From JAWVFM01 sp963841455 (GTDB lineage Bacteria > Actinomycetota > Thermoleophilia > Solirubrobacterales > 70-9): a DNA stretch of 64,000 nt. Each line of letters begins with the position of its first letter. Positions within the stretch are counted from its first letter, which is position 1. The position numbers and the translations under genes are program-made. Positions 60,450 through 64,000 of this stretch are shown here, piece after piece. Below the pieces are notes generated by a model. It saw nothing but the letters and a program-made list of their open reading frames with translations. It ran no database searches and had not been told where the DNA came from. The stretch is from positions 124,001-188,000 of the forward strand of contig CAWJCU010000002.1 in the NCBI GenBank assembly GCA_963841455.1, read 5' to 3'.

Positions 60450-60656
60450 CTACGACCGCCGGCGCGCCGCGCGGCGCCGGAACCGCTCGACCCGTCCTCC
60501 GGTGTCGACGAGCTTCTGCTTGCCCGTGTAGAACGGGTGGCACTCGGAGCAGATCTCCACGTGGAGCTCTGGCTTGGTCGACCGCGTGTAGAACTCGTTG
60601 CCGCACGAACAGCGGACGTGTGCGAGCACATACTCGGGATGGATTCCGGTCTTCAC
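60450..60656 (-). CDS. rpmE: Ribosomal protein bL31, zinc-binding form
   Basis: The GTG start (overlapping the upstream tetR stop, GTGA) gives 68 residues: MKTGIHPEYVLAHVRCSCGN, EFYTRSTKPELHVEICSECH and PFYTGKQKLVDTGGRVERF, the bL31 consensus. The Cys residues (CSCG and CSEC, with His) make it the C+ zinc-containing paralogue. A basic tail RRRAARRRS ends it. It is part of the large ribosomal subunit. Zinc-dependent replacement by a C- paralogue is known in other actinobacteria; no second copy lies here. Confidence 0.96.
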   Translation of the reverse strand: MKTGIHPEYVLAHVRCSCGNEFYTRSTKPELHVEICSECHPFYTGKQKLVDTGGRVERFRRRAARRRS

Positions 60657-61270
60657 GCCTTCGATGTTAGCGGCGGCGGATCGGCGCGCAGGCCGTCGAG
60701 GAGGCTTCCCAGGACCGTCTCCATCTCGTCGCGAGCTGCGGCGGGGTCGTCGGCCCGCGCCACGACCATCGCCGCCTCGTCGAGCGCGCCCATCAGGACG
60801 TGGGCGAGGGGCTTGATCGGAGCCTCGGCGATCACCCCCGCCTCCATTCCCGCCGCAAGCGCCCCCTCGACGAGCCCGAGTCCGTAGCGCTCCCCGATCT
60901 CGCGCCAGCGCTCCCAGCCGAGCACCGCCGGGGCATCGAGTAGGACGATCCGCTGAACCTCGGGCTCGAGGCAGTGGTCCAGGAACGCGCGAGCTCCCGC
61001 GCGGAGCGCCGCGACCGGGTCGGGGCCGGCGAGCGCGCCGGCTGCGATCCGCTCGGTGATCTCGCCCTCGATCTGCTCGTAGACGGCCTCGAGCAGCGCC
61101 CTCTTGCCGTCGAAGTGGTGATAGAGCGCCCCACGGGTCAGGCCCGCAGCACGGACGATCTCCTCCGTGCCCACGCCCGCGTAGCCGCGCTCCGCGAACA
61201 GCCGCCGCGCCGCCGAGACGAGCGCGGTGGTGGTCGCCGCCGAGCGCTCGCTCTGCGTCCGGGTCGACAT
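60653..61270 (-). CDS. TetR family transcriptional regulator
   Basis: The 205-residue protein has the TetR DNA-binding domain (ALVSAARRLFAERGYAGVGT, EEIVRAAGLTRGALYHHFDG and KRALLEAVYEQIEGE) and a TetR_C-type ligand domain (LEPEVQRIVLLDAPAVLGWE with RWREIGERYG, KPLAHVLMGALDEAAMVVAR). LDAPAVLGW is a frequent motif in this subgroup. It is divergent from the alpha/beta hydrolase; two direct repeats lie between. Ligand unknown. It may also be transcribed into rpmE (GTGA overlap). Confidence 0.93.
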   Translation of the reverse strand: MSTRTQSERSAATTTALVSAARRLFAERGYAGVGTEEIVRAAGLTRGALYHHFDGKRALLEAVYEQIEGEITERIAAGALAGPDPVAALRAGARAFLDHCLEPEVQRIVLLDAPAVLGWERWREIGERYGLGLVEGALAAGMEAGVIAEAPIKPLAHVLMGALDEAAMVVARADDPAAARDEMETVLGSLLDGLRADPPPLTSKA

Positions 61271-61277
61271 TCAGCGG

Positions 61278-61313
61278 GTATGTATGTTAGAAACCAACTG
61301 TATGTATCTTAGA
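61278..61313. promoter_or_regulatory. Direct repeats, probable TetR operator
   Basis: GTATGTATGTTAGA (61278-61291) and GTATGTATCTTAGA (61300-61313) are 13 of 14 identical and 22 bp apart, two helical turns, in an AT-rich patch between the divergent tetR and hydrolase genes. The first copy ends 8 bp from the tetR ATG. This spacing on one face of the DNA suits cooperative dimers. The -10/-35 boxes cannot be assigned with confidence. Confidence 0.65.
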
Positions 61314-61393
61314 TCCCGGTCCGGCGAACGTCCGTCCACCCCGTCCATAGCCAGTGCGGGACGCTCGCGGAAGAAGGGAAGGAGAAGCGCCCC

Positions 61394-62236
61394 ATGAACT
61401 CGGTCTCCCTCCCCCACGGCACCGTCGCCTACGCCGAAAGCGGTAGCGGTCCGCCGGTCGTCTTCGTCCACGGCGCCCTGGTCGATGGAAGGCTCTGGGA
61501 GCGGGTGACGCCGCTCCTCGCCGGCGAGAGACGTTGCATCGTCCCCGACCTCCCGCTGGGATCGCACCGTGAGGCGATGGCGCCGGACGCCGACCTCAGC
61601 CCACCGGGCCTCGCGAAGCTCGTCGCCGACTTTCTCGCTTCGCTCGAGCTCGAGGATGTGACGCTGGTCGGCAACGACACCGGTGGCGCGATCTGCCAGC
61701 TGGTGGCCACAAGGCACCCCGAGCGCCTCGGGCGGCTCGTGCTCACGCCGTGCGACGCGTATGAGAACTTCCTGCCGCTCGCGTTCCGGTACCTCCAGGT
61801 CGCCGCGAGGGTCCCCGGAGGGATCACGGCACTCATGCAGACGATGCGCCCGCGCGCCATGCGGCGAGCCCCTATCGCATACGGCTGGCTCACCAAGAAG
61901 CGGCTTCCGGACGAGCTGCTGGACCACTGGGTCGAGCCGGCGATGAGCGACCCAGGCGTGCGCCGCGACCTCGTCAAAGTCCTGCGTGGAATCTCAAAGC
62001 GCTACACGCTCGAGGCCGCCGAGCGCCTGCGGGACTTCGATCGGCCAACCCTGCTCGCCTGGGCCCCGGAAGACAGGTTCTTCACGCTGAAGTACGCCGA
62101 GCGCCTGGCCGGCGCCTTCCCGGACGCCCGCCTGGAGCTGATCGAGGACGCGCGAACGTTCGTCTCGCTCGACCAACCGGAGCGCCTCGCAGCGCTCATC
62201 GCCGAATTCGCGGCGGCGCCCGGCGCGCCGGCATAG
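61394..62236 (+). CDS. Alpha/beta-hydrolase fold protein lacking the catalytic His
   Basis: The ATG at 61394, behind GGGAAGGAG, gives 280 residues. The fold is clear: PVVFVHGALVDGRLWERV (oxyanion HG), ERRCIVPDLPLGSHR, the nucleophile elbow VTLVGNDTGGAICQL with Asp95 as in haloalkane dehalogenases and epoxide hydrolases, LLAWAPEDRFFTLKYAERLA (acid loop). The C-terminal segment where the general-base His should be reads LIEDARTFVSLDQPERL with no His, and none occurs later. It is probably an altered hydrolase or a non-classical catalyst. Divergent from a TetR gene that likely controls it. Confidence 0.88.
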   Translation: MNSVSLPHGTVAYAESGSGPPVVFVHGALVDGRLWERVTPLLAGERRCIVPDLPLGSHREAMAPDADLSPPGLAKLVADFLASLELEDVTLVGNDTGGAICQLVATRHPERLGRLVLTPCDAYENFLPLAFRYLQVAARVPGGITALMQTMRPRAMRRAPIAYGWLTKKRLPDELLDHWVEPAMSDPGVRRDLVKVLRGISKRYTLEAAERLRDFDRPTLLAWAPEDRFFTLKYAERLAGAFPDARLELIEDARTFVSLDQPERLAALIAEFAAAPGAPA

Positions 62237-62326
62237 TTCGCGGCGCCCTCGCGCCGGAGCGGCGCAACTTTGCGCCCCCGGCGGTTGTTTCATCTACGCA
62301 TCCGCTACCTAGGGGAAGGAGAGCAC

Positions 62327-62968
62327 ATGTCCGCCACCCGCTTTCGGGGCCGCCCGTCGGCCTCGACGCTGATCGCCGCGGTCGCACTGTTCGTCGCGCT
62401 CGGCGGTACCGCCCAGGCGCTGCATGGGCACAACAAGGTCCGCTCCGACGACATCGTCAATCACACGATCGTCGGGCACGACATCGCGAACAACGCGATC
62501 AAGACGCCTGCCATCAAGAACGGCAACGTCACACCCAGCAAGACGAAGTTCGTGCACTCGAGCGGTCTATCGACCGCCAGCGCCACGACGGCCAGCTCGC
62601 CGACTGACCTCGGCGGGCCGAACGTCACGGTCTCCGTGCCCAACGGTGGAGTCATCGAGGTCTTCGCGCAGGCCGACATCTCGAGCGTCGGCGGTGGAGC
62701 GAACGGCGTCGGGCGGGTCGACCTCTACGAGCCGCATCTGGTCGCGACGCCGCAGAGCGTCTTGGCGAGCGGGAACAACGCGTTCCAGACCAGGCGCACC
62801 TCGCCGGGCTCGAACGACAGCGACGGATCGATAAACAGCACCCGGGGCGGCTGGATCACAATGCTGGCGCCGCCGGGTACGTACACGTTCTCGCTGCGCT
62901 ACGAGGAGGACGGTGGCGGAACCGCCACGTTCCAGAACCGCACCCTCCTCGTGCGGGTCACCGCTTAG
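62327..62968 (+). CDS. Secreted protein with Solirubrobacterales-type LGGTAxA signal and I/V-repeat region
   Basis: ATG 62327 follows GGAAGGAGAG, better than an earlier in-frame ATG at 62270, and gives 213 residues. A signal peptide (ASTLIAAVALFVALGGTAQA) is followed by repeats of the form D-x-V/I-x-x-x-x-I (SDDIVNHTIVGHDIANNAIK, TPAIKNGNV), as in many exported proteins of this lineage. The rest is a beta-rich domain (NVTVSVPNGGVIEVFAQADI, GTYTFSLRYEEDGGGTATFQ) resembling a jelly-roll. Function unknown. It ends TLLVRVTA. Confidence 0.82.
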   Translation: MSATRFRGRPSASTLIAAVALFVALGGTAQALHGHNKVRSDDIVNHTIVGHDIANNAIKTPAIKNGNVTPSKTKFVHSSGLSTASATTASSPTDLGGPNVTVSVPNGGVIEVFAQADISSVGGGANGVGRVDLYEPHLVATPQSVLASGNNAFQTRRTSPGSNDSDGSINSTRGGWITMLAPPGTYTFSLRYEEDGGGTATFQNRTLLVRVTA

Positions 62969-63015
62969 CGGTTGAGGCGGTGGCGGCGGTCTCCGACCGC
63001 CGCCACCGCCGCGAC

Positions 63016-63534
63016 TCAGAGATCGACCTCGAGCCGCAGGGCCGGCCCATCCGTGCCGGCGGGCCTGACCGAGCCGATCGAGTCGAGCAGGGCGAGCATC
63101 GGGGCGTTCTCGCGCAGGACCGTCGCCTCGAAGCGCTCGACCCCGACCTCGCGCGCCCGCTCGGCGAGCGACTGCAAGACGGCCCTGCCCAGCCCGATTC
63201 CCTGCCAATCGTCGACGATGATGATCGCCGCCTCGGCGAGCTCCGCCTCCTCCGCCCCGCGCACGAACCGGGCGACTCCCACGGCCTCGCCTCCCTCCTC
63301 GTCGACGGCCAGTAGAGCCTCGTGCTGGCGGTGGTCGACGGCGAGCAGGTAGCGAAGCTGCGACTCGGTCAGCCGCGCGATCGGGGTCATGAACCGCCGA
63401 TAGACCGACTCCGCGCCGAGGCGGTTCAACCCAGTGATGTACCGCCGCCGGTCCTCAGGCCCGAGGGGGGCGATCAGCGCGACCCGGCCGTCACGAAGAC
63501 CGACGCGGGTGACCGATGGCGCTCCGGCGATCAG
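63016..63534 (-). CDS. GNAT family N-acetyltransferase, apparent CTG start
   Basis: The frame encodes a GNAT domain: LRDGRVALIAPLGPEDRRRY, GLNRLGAESVYRRFMTPIAR, GGEAVGVARFVRGAEEAELA, IIIVDDWQGIGLGRAVLQSL (acetyl-CoA loop, Q-G-x-G-x-G/A) and ERFEATVLRENAPMLALLDS. There is no ATG, GTG or TTG between the stop of the upstream gene and this domain except an upstream GTG that lies deep inside that gene. The codon overlapping the upstream TGA is CTG (CTGA, 63534-63532), giving 172 residues; AGGAG lies 2 nt before, unusually close. Substrate unknown. Confidence 0.78.
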   Translation of the reverse strand: MIAGAPSVTRVGLRDGRVALIAPLGPEDRRRYITGLNRLGAESVYRRFMTPIARLTESQLRYLLAVDHRQHEALLAVDEEGGEAVGVARFVRGAEEAELAEAAIIIVDDWQGIGLGRAVLQSLAERAREVGVERFEATVLRENAPMLALLDSIGSVRPAGTDGPALRLEVDL

Positions 63535-64000
63535 GTCTCCTGGTAGAGCGGCCCGTCGCCGCCTTCCGGGATCGTCAGGCGGCCACCCTTCGCTGTGATG
63601 GCCCCGCACTGCACGCAGTTCGAGGCCGTCACGTGCACGTCGACGTCGCCGGCGCCGTTCTCCAGCTGATCGTCGGGGATCTCGTAGACCTGCGCCGGGC
63701 ACATCGCGACCCAGGTCTGGGCGAGCTCCCGCGGGACCTGCTGCTGCACGCGCACGTGGTTGGGGGCGTCGTCCCGCGTCGCGTTGCCGGAGAGGAAGAC
63801 CGAAGAGAGCTTGTCGAAGATGTACTTGCCGTCGGGCTTGGGGTAAGTGTCGGCGCCCTTGCCCTCGAACATCTCGTTCTCGGCGTCCGGCTCGTTCTCC
63901 CAGTGGCCGCCGAAGACGTGGCCGCCGCTGATCAGCATCGCGTTGGCGATTGCGCCGCCGACGAAGAACCCGTGCTCGAAGGGCTGGCGCATGTTCCGCG
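63531..64000 (-). CDS. Electron-transfer flavoprotein:quinone oxidoreductase, C-terminal part
   Basis: Only the last 156 or so codons are inside the window; the 5' end is beyond 64000. The segment has EHGFFVGGAIANAMLISGG (FAD domain), DKLSSVFLSGNATRDDAPNH, CPAQVYEIPDDQLENGAGDV, and ASNCVQCGAITAKGGRLTIP with EGGDGPLY at the end, the ETF-QO pattern. The cluster domain normally reads C-x-n-C-x2-C-x2-C; here CPAQVYE and NCVQCGAI give three Cys and the fourth position is Ile/Thr. It passes electrons from ETF to the quinone pool. Confidence 0.88.
   Translation of the reverse strand, partial: RNMRQPFEHGFFVGGAIANAMLISGGHVFGGHWENEPDAENEMFEGKGADTYPKPDGKYIFDKLSSVFLSGNATRDDAPNHVRVQQQVPRELAQTWVAMCPAQVYEIPDDQLENGAGDVDVHVTASNCVQCGAITAKGGRLTIPEGGDGPLYQET

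Overview
The window is about 70 % GC by eye, has tightly packed genes with frequent GTG and TTG starts and 4-bp start/stop overlaps, and carries an actinobacterial gene set: a MarP-like periplasmic protease, an LCP ligase, HxlR and TetR regulators, and an F-type ATP synthase locus. The secreted protein at 62.3 kb, with an LGGTAQA signal peptide followed by I/V-rich 'IVNHTIVGHDI' repeats, resembles a type abundant in Solirubrobacterales. My inference is a Thermoleophilia/Solirubrobacterales-like actinobacterium, probably a draft or metagenome contig. No rRNA, tRNA, CRISPR, insertion sequence, phage or plasmid gene was seen.

Layout. 1-1.5 kb: fxsA, an unknown gene and a HAD hydrolase, all frameshifted. 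1.5-10.5 kb: an MFS exporter, a hypothetical, then the AddB-AddA recombination nuclease with a cyclotransferase-like gene. 10.5-20.4 kb: envelope genes (HxlR regulator, MarP-like protease, transpeptidase, RlpA-like protein, two SGNH/acyltransferase proteins, lipoprotein, FHA protein). 20.5-30.6 kb: glutamate synthase, ParA-like ATPase, NTF2-like protein, homoserine kinase, nucleotidyltransferase, S-adenosylhomocysteinase with an unusual leader, and ArfB. 30.7-40.6 kb, all minus strand: an ABC/FtsX exporter, then sugar-nucleotide and wall-polymer genes (PGI/PMI, nucleotidyltransferase, UDP-sugar dehydrogenase, LCP ligase) and an M20 peptidase. 40.6-48.1 kb: the ATP synthase locus. 48.3-61.3 kb, mostly minus strand: WecA/TagO-like transferase, DUF354 protein, D-cysteine desulfhydrase-like enzyme, RodZ-like HTH protein, glyA, rpiB, tsaC, prmC, prfA, DUF1385 protein and rpmE, interrupted by a plus-strand R2lox-tetR pair. 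The right end has a TetR/hydrolase pair, a secreted protein, an acetyltransferase and a truncated ETF-quinone oxidoreductase.

The two most unusual things are not protein genes. First, five copies of a roughly 55-60 bp element made of two hairpins (45.15, 48.20, 50.60, 55.90 and 60.38 kb) lie in the same orientation between minus-strand genes. The linker sequence is conserved and the stems change in paired fashion. Second, the region upstream of ahcY (29.93-30.17 kb) has a 22-codon open frame behind a near-complete anti-SD match, a long-range stem that overlaps the end of that frame, and a perfect 15-bp hairpin; this is the layout of an attenuator. Three genes appear to lack ATG/GTG/TTG starts (AUA for atpG, CUG for two others).

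Many conserved genes (atpB, glyA, tsaC, prmC and others) carry single-base frameshifts, mostly apparent insertions, clustered at 0-1.5 kb and 47.5-57.1 kb. These look like base-calling or assembly errors rather than decay, and products are described as if the frames were restored.
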